Position numbers and translations under genes: made by a program. A stretch of DNA of 64,000 nucleotides from JBQTKD01 sp052386455. GTDB lineage: Bacteria; Actinomycetota; Actinomycetes; Sporichthyales; Sporichthyaceae. Positions within the stretch are counted from its first letter, which is position 1. Every line of letters begins with the position of its first letter. Below are positions 28,227-36,519 of this stretch, piece by piece. Where the stretch lies: NCBI GenBank assembly GCA_052386455.1, contig JBQTKD010000034.1:1-64000 (forward strand), written 5' to 3'. The notes below the pieces were generated by a model. It was not told where the DNA came from. It saw only the letters and a program-made list of their open reading frames with translations, and made no database searches.

Positions 28227-28856
28227 GTGGACCAGGAAGAAGCTCCGAAGGACTCGTTGAGCCGCCGCGGGCTGTTGCGCGGCGCCGCCGGACTTGCCGG
28301 CGGTTTCATCCTCGCCGGCTGCGGTACGACTGCACGTTCGCTGAACGTTCCGACGTCGACCGCTCCGCCCACCACGCTGCCGGACCCGGTCACCTCGGTG
28401 ACGCCGCTGCCGCGCACGCCCGCCACGCAGGCTCCGCTCGCCACGCTCACCATGCGATACGAGCGATTCACCCCGCGGATCCTGACGGTGACTCCCGGCA
28501 CCGTGATCCAGGTGATCAACTCCGACGGCGAGATGCACAGCCTCGTCCCCGCGGAGTACGAGGAGCACACGGTCCGTTCCAGCGACGTCGGTCCGGGCAA
28601 CTCCGCGCACATGACCGCGCCGGACACCCCCGGCGAGTACCACTACTCGTGCTTCTACCACAGCTGGAAGGCCGGGGAGAAAGGCACGATCCGCGTCGTC
28701 GCGGACGCCGCCGAGGCCGCTGCGGCCAACTCGCAGGCTCAGCAGGAAGAGTCCTCGACGCCCTTCCCGACGTCCACCTTCACCCCGACTCCGAACGCCA
28801 CCGCGACGTCGACGCCGACGCCGACGGGCACCGCCACGTCGACGCCCAGCTTCTAG
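28227..28856 (+). CDS. Tat-type cupredoxin lipoprotein with altered axial ligand
   Basis: 209 residues. The N-terminus has a twin-arginine motif (LSRRGLLRG) followed by the lipobox LAGC (Cys32), so export is probably folded and Tat-dependent. The cupredoxin domain has His104 (EMHSLVP), Cys142 and His145 (CFYHSW), but Ala149 stands where the neighbours have the axial Met. The tail is a Thr/Pro linker (TPTPTGTATSTP). GTG 28227 is used. No clear Shine-Dalgarno; the stop overlaps the converging proS stop. A changed or empty copper site is possible. Confidence 0.85.
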   Translation: MDQEEAPKDSLSRRGLLRGAAGLAGGFILAGCGTTARSLNVPTSTAPPTTLPDPVTSVTPLPRTPATQAPLATLTMRYERFTPRILTVTPGTVIQVINSDGEMHSLVPAEYEEHTVRSSDVGPGNSAHMTAPDTPGEYHYSCFYHSWKAGEKGTIRVVADAAEAAAANSQAQQEESSTPFPTSTFTPTPNATATSTPTPTGTATSTPSF

Positions 28857-30298
28857 TAGCTGCGGCCGAAGAGGATCCGCCTGCCGTAGGCGGCGGGGGC
28901 GTCGCAGCGGATGCACGTCCCGGTCTCGGCCTCGCCCACGGTGGGGATGCAGCGCGGGGTGGCGGCGGAGCTCGCGGCCTTGATGTCGTCCTCGCACGTC
29001 GGCTGACCGCAGTGCAGCACGCGGGCCCAGCCGGTGTTGGTGGCTTCGACGAAGGCGTCCCACGTGTCGACAGTCGAGATGTTGGCGTCCCGGAACTCGG
29101 TGGCGCGGGCGAGCATCGCCGCCTGGATCTCTTCCAGGATCGCCGGCACGGTGGCGGCCAGGCCGACGAGTGGGACCGACTCCTTCTCGCCGACGATCCG
29201 GCGGGACACCTCGGCGACGCCGTTCTCCAGGTCGCGCGGGCCGAGCGCGATGCGCAGCGGGACACCGCGCATCTCGTGGTCGTTGAACTTGAAGCCCATC
29301 GACACCTGCGGACGGTCGTCGACGTGCACGCGTACGCCGAGGACCTTGAGTTCGGCGACGAGGGCGTCCACGGCGGCCATGACCGGCACCAGTCCCTCGC
29401 CCTTGCCCATGGGCACGATCACGACCTGATGGGGCGCCAGTTTCGGCGGAAGCATCAGGCCCTTGTCGTCGCCGTGGGCCATGATGATCGCGCCGATCAT
29501 GCGGGTGGACATGCCCCACGAGGTGGTGTGGCAGTACTGGCGGCCGCCCGAGGAGGCGTCGGCGTACTGGATGTTGAAGGCCTTCGCGAAGTTCGTTCCC
29601 ATGTAGTGCGAGGTCCCCGACTGCAGGGCCTTGCCGTCGCGCATCATGCCTTCGATCGTGAACGTCTTCAGGGCGCCGGCGAACCGCTCCCCCGCGGTCT
29701 TCTCGCCGGTGACGACCGGGATTGCGGCCCAGTCGCGGGCGATCTCCTCGTAGACCTCGAGCATTTGGATGGTCTCGCGCATCGCGTCTTCTTCGTCGGC
29801 GTGTGCGGTGTGGCCCTCCTGCCAGAGGAACTCGGTGGTGCGCAGGAACATGCGCGGACGGAGCTCCCAGCGCACGACGTTGGCCCACTGGTTGAGCAGC
29901 AGCGGCAGGTCGCGGTGCGAGGCGATCCACTTCGCCATCATCTCGCCGATGATCGTTTCGCTCGTGGGGCGGACGACGAGGGGCTCCTCGAGTTCCTTGC
30001 CGCCGGCGTGGGTGACCACGGCGAGCTCTGGGGCGAAGCCCTCGACGTGCTCGGCCTCGCGCTTGAGGTAGCTCTCCGGGATGAACAGCGGGAAGTAGGC
30101 GTTCTCGTGCCCGGTCTCCTTGATCCGCCGGTCCAGCGCGCCCTGGAGCAGCTCCCACAGGCGGTACCCGTACGGGCGGATGACCATCGTGCCCTTCACG
30201 GGGCCGCGGTCGACGAGCTGCGCGCGCGTGACGACGTCGTTGTACCAGCCGGAGAAGTCTTCGCTCTGCGCAGTGACCGCGCGCTCGTCCTTTGCCAT
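28853..30298 (-). CDS. proS: prolyl-tRNA synthetase, archaeal/eukaryotic type
   Basis: 481 residues. A class II synthetase of the short type without the editing insertion: FSGWYNDVV at the start, motif 2 NQWANVVRWELRPRMFLRTTEFLWQEGHTAHA, motif 3-like DKGLMLPPKLAPHQVVIVP, and a C-terminal zinc-type tail with CxxxxC...CIRC ending RRILFGRSY. It charges tRNA-Pro. ATG 30298 lacks a Shine-Dalgarno and may be leaderless. The leader contains GAGCGAAGC-type repeats. Confidence 0.95.
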   Translation of the reverse strand: MAKDERAVTAQSEDFSGWYNDVVTRAQLVDRGPVKGTMVIRPYGYRLWELLQGALDRRIKETGHENAYFPLFIPESYLKREAEHVEGFAPELAVVTHAGGKELEEPLVVRPTSETIIGEMMAKWIASHRDLPLLLNQWANVVRWELRPRMFLRTTEFLWQEGHTAHADEEDAMRETIQMLEVYEEIARDWAAIPVVTGEKTAGERFAGALKTFTIEGMMRDGKALQSGTSHYMGTNFAKAFNIQYADASSGGRQYCHTTSWGMSTRMIGAIIMAHGDDKGLMLPPKLAPHQVVIVPMGKGEGLVPVMAAVDALVAELKVLGVRVHVDDRPQVSMGFKFNDHEMRGVPLRIALGPRDLENGVAEVSRRIVGEKESVPLVGLAATVPAILEEIQAAMLARATEFRDANISTVDTWDAFVEATNTGWARVLHCGQPTCEDDIKAASSAATPRCIPTVGEAETGTCIRCDAPAAYGRRILFGRSY

Positions 30299-30312
30299 GC
30301 CGGAGAGGTTAC

Positions 30313-30390
30313 AAGCGATCGAGAGAAGCGAAGCGCGAGGAGCGAGGCACGAGCCCTCGTGGCTTCCGAGCCGACTGAGACGTGTCGACG
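30313..30390. repeat. GAGCGAAGC-type intergenic repeat
   Basis: Tandem-like words GAGAGAAGCGAAGCGCGAGG and GAGCGAGGCACGAG are followed by TTCCGAGCCGACTGAG and GACGAGCGAAG. The last two modules recur, slightly changed, at 37515-37546 (TTCCGAGCCGATTGAG and GACGAGCGAAGC). It lies upstream of proS and of the divergent gene at 30491. Confidence 0.5.
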
Positions 30391-30490
30391 AGCGAAGTAG
30401 GGAACATCGGTCAAGGCTCGTCGCGCCTGTTGGACTTTCCGCGCGCGGCGGGCGAACGTACCCCTCAAGAAGTCCTTGGGGGAGGAAGCC

Positions 30491-30847
30491 TTGTCGAACT
30501 TGCGTCCGTTCCGGATGGCGTTGGTCGCCACCGTGACGACCGTCCTGTTGGTTCCGCTCAGCGCCGGCGCAGCACACGGCGACGACCCGCCCGGCGCGGG
30601 CGCCCCGCCGGGGGCAGGTGCCCCGCCCGGCACCCCGGCACCGCCGAACGTCGAGCCCAACGTCGAGCCGCCGGGCCTTCCGGCCGGCACGTGCTCGGTG
30701 GTCGACACGCTCGCCTCCTCGCAGGACAACGCGTGCAAGGAGTCCGACAAGAAGTGGGACGACGACGAGCCCGACAAGTTCGACGAGAAGGAAGCGGACG
30801 AGAAGAGCGGCTTCCCGTTCAACGACGACGACGGCGACGACGACTGA
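30491..30847 (+). CDS. small secreted acidic protein
   Basis: 118 residues from TTG 30491, which has GGAGG five bases upstream. The signal peptide (FRMALVATVTTVLLVPLSAGAAHG) is followed by Pro/Gly repeats (GAGAPPGAGAPPG, NVEPNVEPP), one Cys pair, and a very acidic tail ending DDDGDDD. No family recognised. The acidic end might bind calcium or other cations outside the cell; that is a guess. A very strong terminator follows. Confidence 0.7.
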   Translation: MSNLRPFRMALVATVTTVLLVPLSAGAAHGDDPPGAGAPPGAGAPPGTPAPPNVEPNVEPPGLPAGTCSVVDTLASSQDNACKESDKKWDDDEPDKFDEKEADEKSGFPFNDDDGDDD

Positions 30848-30863
30848 GCCCATCTCGAACTCT

Positions 30864-30897
30864 GCAACGCCCCGGAACGAACGTTCCGGGGCGTTGC
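30864..30897 (+). terminator. strong hairpin terminator
   Basis: A perfect 16-bp stem (30864-30879 with 30882-30897, GCAACGCCCCGGAACG and its complement) with an AA turn follows the acidic protein gene by 17 bases. There is no T-run. It separates that gene from the NTR-like gene at 30939. Confidence 0.85.
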
Positions 30898-30938
30898 TGC
30901 GTCCTAGGCTCCGAAGGTGTCGTAGCGAGGGGGTAGCG

Positions 30939-31802
30939 GTGTCCGCGGTCGGTCTGGCGGTGCGCGCGGCGGCAGTGTCGGCGCTCGGGTTCGCGTTGGT
31001 GCCGGTGCTCGGGGCGAACCCGGCGATGGCGTGCAGCTGCATCCAGAGCACGGAGCAGGAGAACTACGACCGCGCGGACGTGGTGTTCCGCGGCACGATG
31101 GACGACGTCGAGGCCGCGAACGACCGGTTCGGCGCCCGCGTCTTCGTGTTCACCCCGTCGACGACGTACAAGGGCAAGACCACCACGCCGCAGAAGGTCT
31201 CGACCGCCGGCGACAGCGCCATGTGCGGCGTGGACCTGACGGGCGCGGGACCGTTCCTGGTGTTCGCGAACAAGGCCGACGACGGCAAGGCGGCGCTGTC
31301 CACCTCGCTGTGCAGCGGCACCAGGGAGATCGAGTCGGACGAGGAGCCGGACTTCGAGGTCCCGGTGAACAAGTCGACGAAGGTGGACTCGGGCCCGCGC
31401 CAGCCCAAGGGCGACACCCCGGTCGCCGCACCGGACGACCCCGGCACCTCCGGCGGTGGCGCGGACCCGGTGGCTCCCCCGTGCTGCAAGCCGCTGGTCG
31501 ACGAGTCCGACGGCGCCCCGACCTACCCCATGCCGCTCGTCGCCCCCGACGAGCGCGCCGACGGCGCCGTCGACTCCGACGATGCGCCGTCCGGCCCCGG
31601 CGTCGCTGCGATCGCGCCGGCCGACGACACCCCGTTGATGCTGCAGACCTCTGCGGTAGCGAGCGACTCTGCGGCCGCCGGCGAGTCCGCCCACGCCGCG
31701 GGCGACGACAGCACGAACTACCTGCCGTTCGCCGCCGCGGTCGCCGCGTTCGGTGCGGCCGGAATCGCCGGGCTCGGCTGGGCGCGGCGGCGCCGCAGCT
31801 GA
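30939..31802 (+). CDS. NTR/TIMP-like exported protein 1, membrane-anchored
   Basis: 287 residues. A signal peptide ends near ANPAMA, directly followed by CSC. The domain has DVVFRGTMDD, then GPFLVFANK and SLCSGTRE, matching bacterial netrin/TIMP-like domains in which the mature N-terminus starts with Cys-x-Cys. A low-complexity Asp/Pro/Ala linker with CC follows, then a C-terminal transmembrane segment (FAAAVAAFGAAGIAGLGW) and RRRRS. GTG 30939 has GAGGGGG upstream. In animals this N-terminal cysteine chelates metalloprotease zinc; bacterial roles are unknown. Paralogue of the next gene. Confidence 0.8.
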   Translation: MSAVGLAVRAAAVSALGFALVPVLGANPAMACSCIQSTEQENYDRADVVFRGTMDDVEAANDRFGARVFVFTPSTTYKGKTTTPQKVSTAGDSAMCGVDLTGAGPFLVFANKADDGKAALSTSLCSGTREIESDEEPDFEVPVNKSTKVDSGPRQPKGDTPVAAPDDPGTSGGGADPVAPPCCKPLVDESDGAPTYPMPLVAPDERADGAVDSDDAPSGPGVAAIAPADDTPLMLQTSAVASDSAAAGESAHAAGDDSTNYLPFAAAVAAFGAAGIAGLGWARRRRS

Positions 31803-31817
31803 GCTCGTCCTTCCTCG

Positions 31818-31855
31818 ACCCGCCCCTGTCTCCTGGGACGGGTGGAGGCATTTTT
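31818..31855 (+). terminator. hairpin plus T-run
   Basis: ACCCGCCCC (31818-31826) pairs with GGGACGGGT (31835-31843) with one mismatch. TTTTT follows at 31851-31855. It lies just after the first NTR-like gene. Confidence 0.6.
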
Positions 31856-31933
31856 CGGCGCACGGGCGGCGAACGTTTGCCGGTGCGAGCGCGCCCTGGT
31901 TGTCGAGCAGTAGCGTCCGATCGGGAGGTGCCC

Positions 31934-32563
31934 GTGCCCGCAACAAGGTTGGTCGCTCGCGCCGTGCTGGTGTCCGCGCTGACCGTGACCCTGGTCCCGG
32001 TGCTCGGCGCGAGCCCCGCGTTCGCGTGCAGCTGCGCCGGGTACTCCGAGGACAGCCAGGCCAAGCGGGACAAGCGGTATCTCGAGGACGCCGACGTGGT
32101 GTTCAAGGGCACCCTGCTCAAGGTCACGCCGCCCAAGCCGCGTAAGGGCGGGGTGTCCTACAGCGCGGACCCGGCGACCTACGAGTTCGAGGTCGGACGC
32201 GTCCACAAGGGCATCGCCTACGAGCGGACGAACGTGTCCTCTGCACAGTCTGGAGCGAGCTGCGGCATCGAGCTCTCTGGGCCCGGACCGTTCCTGGTGT
32301 TCGCCAACCGCGGCCAGGGCGGCACTCTGCAGGCGAACCTCTGCGGCGGTACCCGCGAGCTCGGACCGAAGGAGAACGTGGCCCTCGGTCCGGGCCGCGA
32401 ACCCACGCGTGTGGTCCCCAAGAACGAACAGCCCGCGCCGCGCTCGAAGTCCGGCATCCCGAGCCAGGTGGCGGTCCCCCTGGTGGGTGGCCTGCTCACG
32501 GCGGTCGTCGCCTCCGCCGCCTGGGCCACCCGCCCCCGCTCCGTCGGCTCCCGCCGCCCCTGA
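31934..32563 (+). CDS. NTR/TIMP-like exported protein 2, membrane-anchored
   Basis: 209 residues. A signal peptide is followed by ASPAFACSC, again placing Cys-x-Cys at the mature N-terminus. The domain shares DADVVFKGTLLKV, VHKGIAYERTNVSSAQSGASCGIEL and GPFLVFANRGQGG with the first copy. A shorter linker leads to a C-terminal transmembrane segment (VAVPLVGGLLTAVVASAAW). GTG 31934 has GGGAGG upstream. Conserved cysteines (SCGI, LCGG) probably form disulfides. Confidence 0.8.
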   Translation: MPATRLVARAVLVSALTVTLVPVLGASPAFACSCAGYSEDSQAKRDKRYLEDADVVFKGTLLKVTPPKPRKGGVSYSADPATYEFEVGRVHKGIAYERTNVSSAQSGASCGIELSGPGPFLVFANRGQGGTLQANLCGGTRELGPKENVALGPGREPTRVVPKNEQPAPRSKSGIPSQVAVPLVGGLLTAVVASAAWATRPRSVGSRRP

Positions 32564-32702
32564 CCTGACGCACCCTCACACCCGCGCGCCCGGCGGCCGA
32601 GCCGAACCACCGCAACTCCAGCGACCGGTGGGCGCCCCTCGCACACCACCAGTTGCCGTTCCACGGCTGGGCCGACGCAAGACCAGGCGCCGGTGGCGTA
32701 GC

Positions 32703-32990
32703 TCAGAACGGCACGTTGCCGAAGGCGTCCCCGGCTGCGGTGAAGTCCGGCTTCCCGTATCCCGCCCGCCGCGCAGCCAGCGAGTGCCACCCAAACGCAC
32801 CGACAACGGCTACCCCGCCGATAGACGCCGCGATCCAGAGTGTCGATCTCGTCGGGTTGGCGAGGTAGACGACCGCGCAGCCAAGCGCGACGAGTACGGC
32901 GAGGTACAGCGGCCACACCGGCACGCGCGGCAGCGCGGACTCGGTTTCCGGTTCCGGCGTTGGGCCGGGCTCGCCCGAACTGACGTCCAC
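32703..32990 (-). CDS. small two-pass membrane protein
   Basis: 95 residues from GTG 32990, preceded by GGGGAGGAG at ideal spacing; a longer frame to ATG 33035 exists but lacks such a site. An acidic/Pro-rich N-terminus (GEPGPTPEPETES) is followed by two transmembrane segments (WPLYLAVLVALGCAVVYLA and LWIAASIGGVAVVGAFGW). Divergent from the FAD oxidoreductase gene. Family not recognised. Confidence 0.7.
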   Translation of the reverse strand: MDVSSGEPGPTPEPETESALPRVPVWPLYLAVLVALGCAVVYLANPTRSTLWIAASIGGVAVVGAFGWHSLAARRAGYGKPDFTAAGDAFGNVPF

Positions 32991-33152
32991 GGCTGCCTCC
33001 TCCCCCGATTGTGCGTCACCTCGACGACCCCGCATATCGACCGTTCAACCGACTGACGAGCACAGTGGCAACGGGCGGTGCAATCGGCACGCCATTTCCC
33101 GCCCCAGGTGTTGCTTCCATGCTCGAGGGTCAGGGCGTGATTGATTGGCCGC

Positions 33153-34559
33153 GTGACCTCCGCCGACCTCCTCGTCCTCGGTGCCGGACCCGCGGGTCTG
33201 GCCGCAGCATGGCGTGCCGCGAGGGCGGGGCGGTCGGTGATCGTCCTGGAGGCCGCACCGCGGGTCGGCGGGATGGCCGCGAGTCTGGAGGTCGCGGGGT
33301 TCCGGGTGGACGTCGGGTCGCACCGGCTGCACCCGGCCACGCCGCCGCACCTGCTGGCGGACCTGCGGACGCTGATCGGCCGGGACCTGCAGCAGCGGCC
33401 GCGGCACGGGCGGCTGCGCGTCGCGAACAGCTGGGTCGGCTTCCCCCTCAAGCCACTCGAACTCGCCCGCGCCCTGCCGCCGCGACTGCTGGCCGGCCTC
33501 GCGCGCGACACGGCAACGGCTCCGCTGCGCAAGCCCGGCGACGACAGCTTCGCCGACGTGCTCCGCGCCGGGCTCGGTCCCGCGTTGTACGAGGAGCTCT
33601 ACGCCCCGTACGCGCGCAAGCTCTGGGGCCTGGACGGCGAGCAGATCGACGGCGAGCAGGCCCGGCGCCGGGTCACCGCGGACACCCCGTGGAAGGTGCT
33701 CGGGAAAATGATCCGCCGCAACCGCGCCGGCGCCGGCCACTCCGGACCGGGCCAGGGCCGGATCTTTTACTACCCGCGGCACGGGTTCGGGCAGATCGTC
33801 GACGCGCTCGCCCAGGCCGCCACCGACGCCGGTGCGGACATTCGGACCGGCACGCTGGTGGACAAGGTCCTGCCCGGTAAAGAACCCGGCGTGCTGCTGG
33901 CCGACGAGACGCACCTGACGGCTCGTCACGTGTTCTCGACGATCCCGCTCCCCCGCCTCGCTCAGCTGACCCTGCCGGTCGCCCCGCAGGAGCTCACCAA
34001 GGCCGCCCGGCACCTGCGGTTCCGGGCGATGACGCTGGCCTACGTCGTGCATGCGGGCGGCCGGTGGACCGAGTACGACGCGCACTACCTGCCCGGCGCC
34101 CACACGCCGATCACCCGGATCTCCGAGCCGGCGAACTACCGCCGCAACCCCGACGACCCGACCGACCGGACGGTCCTGTGCGCCGAGATCCCGTGCTCGG
34201 TGGACGACGAGGCGTACTCGGCGAGCCCCGAGCGGCTCGGCGCGATCGTCGCGGAGGCGGCCGAGCAGACCGGGCTGCCGCCGTTGAACATCTCCAGCGT
34301 CGAGGTGCTGCGCCTGCGCACCGTGTACCCGATCTACGAAGTCGGGTTCGCCGCCCGCCTCGCCCCGCTGGACGAGTGGGCGCGGGGGCTGGACGGGGTG
34401 ACGACCTTCGGTCGCCTCGGGCTCTTTGCGCACGACAACACCCACCACGCGCTGGCCATGGCCTACGACGCCGTCGCCGCGCTGGGCCCCGACGGTTTCG
34501 ACCACGCCGCCTGGGCGCGTGCCCGCGACCGCTTCGACGCCCACGTCGTCGAGGACTGA
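33153..34559 (+). CDS. FAD-dependent oxidoreductase (amine-oxidase/UDP-galactopyranose-mutase-like)
   Basis: 468 residues. The Rossmann motif LLVLGAGPAGLAAAWRAARAG is at the N-terminus, then EAAPRVGGMAASLEVAGFRVDVGSH, as in NAD(P)-binding protoporphyrinogen-oxidase-like enzymes. GFGQIVDALAQAA and the C-terminal FGRLGLFAHDNTHHALAMAYDAV bind FAD. GTG 33153 is used. It stands near an epimerase and a flippase-GT2 fusion, so a role in envelope sugar or lipid modification is possible; the substrate is not shown. Confidence 0.85.
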   Translation: MTSADLLVLGAGPAGLAAAWRAARAGRSVIVLEAAPRVGGMAASLEVAGFRVDVGSHRLHPATPPHLLADLRTLIGRDLQQRPRHGRLRVANSWVGFPLKPLELARALPPRLLAGLARDTATAPLRKPGDDSFADVLRAGLGPALYEELYAPYARKLWGLDGEQIDGEQARRRVTADTPWKVLGKMIRRNRAGAGHSGPGQGRIFYYPRHGFGQIVDALAQAATDAGADIRTGTLVDKVLPGKEPGVLLADETHLTARHVFSTIPLPRLAQLTLPVAPQELTKAARHLRFRAMTLAYVVHAGGRWTEYDAHYLPGAHTPITRISEPANYRRNPDDPTDRTVLCAEIPCSVDDEAYSASPERLGAIVAEAAEQTGLPPLNISSVEVLRLRTVYPIYEVGFAARLAPLDEWARGLDGVTTFGRLGLFAHDNTHHALAMAYDAVAALGPDGFDHAAWARARDRFDAHVVED

Positions 34560-34604
34560 GCGCTGCGACCCCTCGGCGAGCGCGCAGCGGTAGTACCGCA
34601 ACGC

Positions 34605-34625
34605 GTGGGGCGGCCCGCCGCCCAC
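34605..34625. terminator. short hairpin between convergent genes
   Basis: GTGGGGCGGC (34605-34614) pairs with GCCGCCCAC (34617-34625) with one bulged base. It lies between the FAD oxidoreductase and flippase-GT2 genes, which converge. No T-run. Confidence 0.5.
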
Positions 34626-34694
34626 CCATCGCACCTCGGGTTGCGCTTGCACCGTTGCGCGTACGACGCCTCGGCGTACTTGCCGCGCCGGAGG

Positions 34695-36404
34695 CTATGC
34701 GTCGTAGGCCGGTGCAGCAGCCGAGTGAAGCGGCATCCTGGCGAGTGAAGCGGGGGGCTCGGGGGTGGGGGCCGCGTTGAGCTCGCGGTGCACGGCGGGC
34801 ACGACCTTGCGCAGGTACCGGCCGAGCTTGACGAACGAAGTGCCGGAGGTGCGAAAGGCGTACCGGATCGGGACTTCGGTGTAGACGAAGCCCTTGGCCA
34901 GCAGGTCGAGGGTGAGCACCTGGGCGTAGTTGTAGTCGTGGACGATCTCGGCCTCGGCGGCGGCGCGGGCGGAGAAGGCGCGGTACCCGCTCTGACCGTC
35001 CGTCAGGTCTCGGCGGCGGGTCAGCCACCGCACCCAGCGGGTGAGCACGAGGTTGCCCAGGCGCCGGTGGGGGCGCATGTGCTCGATCTGGCCGGCGAAG
35101 CGGGACCCGACCACGTAGTCCGCGGTCCCGGCGAGGACCGGTGCGACTACGACCCCGAGTTCGGTGGGGTCGTACTCGAGGTCCGCGTCGAGGTAGACGA
35201 CGGCAGCCGGTTGCAGTGCGGACGCCGCCGCCAGGGCGGTGCGCACCGCGGCGCCGAGGCCGAGGTTGCGCGGGTGCGGGATGACCGTCGCGCCGGCCGC
35301 GGTGGCGCGGGCGGCGCTGTCGTCGGCGGAGCCGTCGTCCACGACCAGGCAGTGGACGGGGCGGCCGGCGACGGTGGTCGGGAGCCGGCGAACGACCTCG
35401 GCGATCGTCTCGGCCTCGTCGTGCACGGGGATCACCGCAACGATCGGCGCGTCGAGCGCCACCGGGAGCGCCGGCGGCCGCGGCGGCAAAAGCCGTGGCA
35501 GGCGATAGCGCACGCGGGTGCGCTCGGGAACGGACCACCTGCGCCCGACGTAGGCCGGCGCCGGCAGCCACAGCGCCGGCGTGCCGAGCGCGAGGGAGTA
35601 CAGGGTCTTCACGGCGTGCGTTGCCAGGGCGATCGCGAGACCCGTCGAGGCGGGGACGCCGAGCGCGGCCAGCGCCGCGGTTGCCGCGGCCTCGTAGGAG
35701 CCGATGCCACCGGGCGTGACCGCGAGGGTCTGGGCCGCGACGGCGACGGCCGTCACGGCAATGGCCTCGTGGTAGCCGAGCTCGATCCCGGCGGCGTTTG
35801 CGACCTGCCACACCAGCGCGGCCTCGAGCGCCCACGCGGCGAACACGGTGCCGCCGACCACGCCGAGCGGTACCCGCACGCCGGACCCGGGGCGCGCGGC
35901 CGCCCACCGGCGCAGGACGAGCAGGCCGCCCACGCCCGCGGCACCGGCCGCGAGGACGACGATCCACGCCCACCCGCCGATGAGGTCCACGGCGAGGCCG
36001 GGCACGGCGATCAAGGCGAGCAGCGCGACAGACGCGACGTCCGCCAGGCGCAGGCTCACGGTCGTCGCGGTGACGGTGCCCGCGGGCAGGTCGGTGCGGC
36101 GCAGGACCGAGGTGACGCGCAGCGCTTCCCCGAGCCGAAGCGGGAGGACGTGGTTGCCGAGCACGGAGACGTGCAGCGCGGCCCAGGCCTGGCCGAAGCT
36201 CAGGCCCGGCAGCACGCGGGTCCAGGCCCAGGCCCGCAGTCCAAACGCGGCGCCGTAGGCGATCAGCGCCAGCGCAACGCCGAGCGGTTCGGACACCAGG
36301 GCGTCCCAGGCGTCGGCGAGCACGGCGGCCTCGGCCACGTGCGCCAGGTACGCGACCGAGAGTCCAAGCGCCAGCAGGCCCAGGCCCGTTCGCGCGATGC
36401 GCAT
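34695..36404 (-). CDS. fusion: lysyl-PG flippase-like membrane domain + GT2 glycosyltransferase
   Basis: 569 residues. The first 300 or so are a polytopic UPF0104/LPG-synthetase-flippase-like domain (LHVSVLGNHVLPLRLGEALRVT, VSLRLADVASVALLA, AVTPGGIGSYEAA). The C-terminal 230 are a GT2 catalytic domain of the dolichol-phosphate-mannose-synthase type: VAVIPVHDEAETIAEVVRRL, VVDDGSADDS, YLDADLEYDP (DxD), and DGQSGYRAFSARA. The enzyme would transfer a sugar from a nucleotide to polyprenyl phosphate next to a membrane domain that could move it. ATG 36404 is preferred; in-frame GTGs exist upstream to 36470. Confidence 0.85.
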   Translation of the reverse strand: MRIARTGLGLLALGLSVAYLAHVAEAAVLADAWDALVSEPLGVALALIAYGAAFGLRAWAWTRVLPGLSFGQAWAALHVSVLGNHVLPLRLGEALRVTSVLRRTDLPAGTVTATTVSLRLADVASVALLALIAVPGLAVDLIGGWAWIVVLAAGAAGVGGLLVLRRWAAARPGSGVRVPLGVVGGTVFAAWALEAALVWQVANAAGIELGYHEAIAVTAVAVAAQTLAVTPGGIGSYEAAATAALAALGVPASTGLAIALATHAVKTLYSLALGTPALWLPAPAYVGRRWSVPERTRVRYRLPRLLPPRPPALPVALDAPIVAVIPVHDEAETIAEVVRRLPTTVAGRPVHCLVVDDGSADDSAARATAAGATVIPHPRNLGLGAAVRTALAAASALQPAAVVYLDADLEYDPTELGVVVAPVLAGTADYVVGSRFAGQIEHMRPHRRLGNLVLTRWVRWLTRRRDLTDGQSGYRAFSARAAAEAEIVHDYNYAQVLTLDLLAKGFVYTEVPIRYAFRTSGTSFVKLGRYLRKVVPAVHRELNAAPTPEPPASLARMPLHSAAAPAYDA

Positions 36405-36519
36405 CCCCACGACGGCAGCTTTCCATGCAGGAGGGGCGACGTTGCCCAAGGCCAGGCTAACCTTGGGCACTTCCGAGGGCCGTCCGTGCCAAGCCCCCTC
36501 GGCCGCGCGGAGGCAACGG

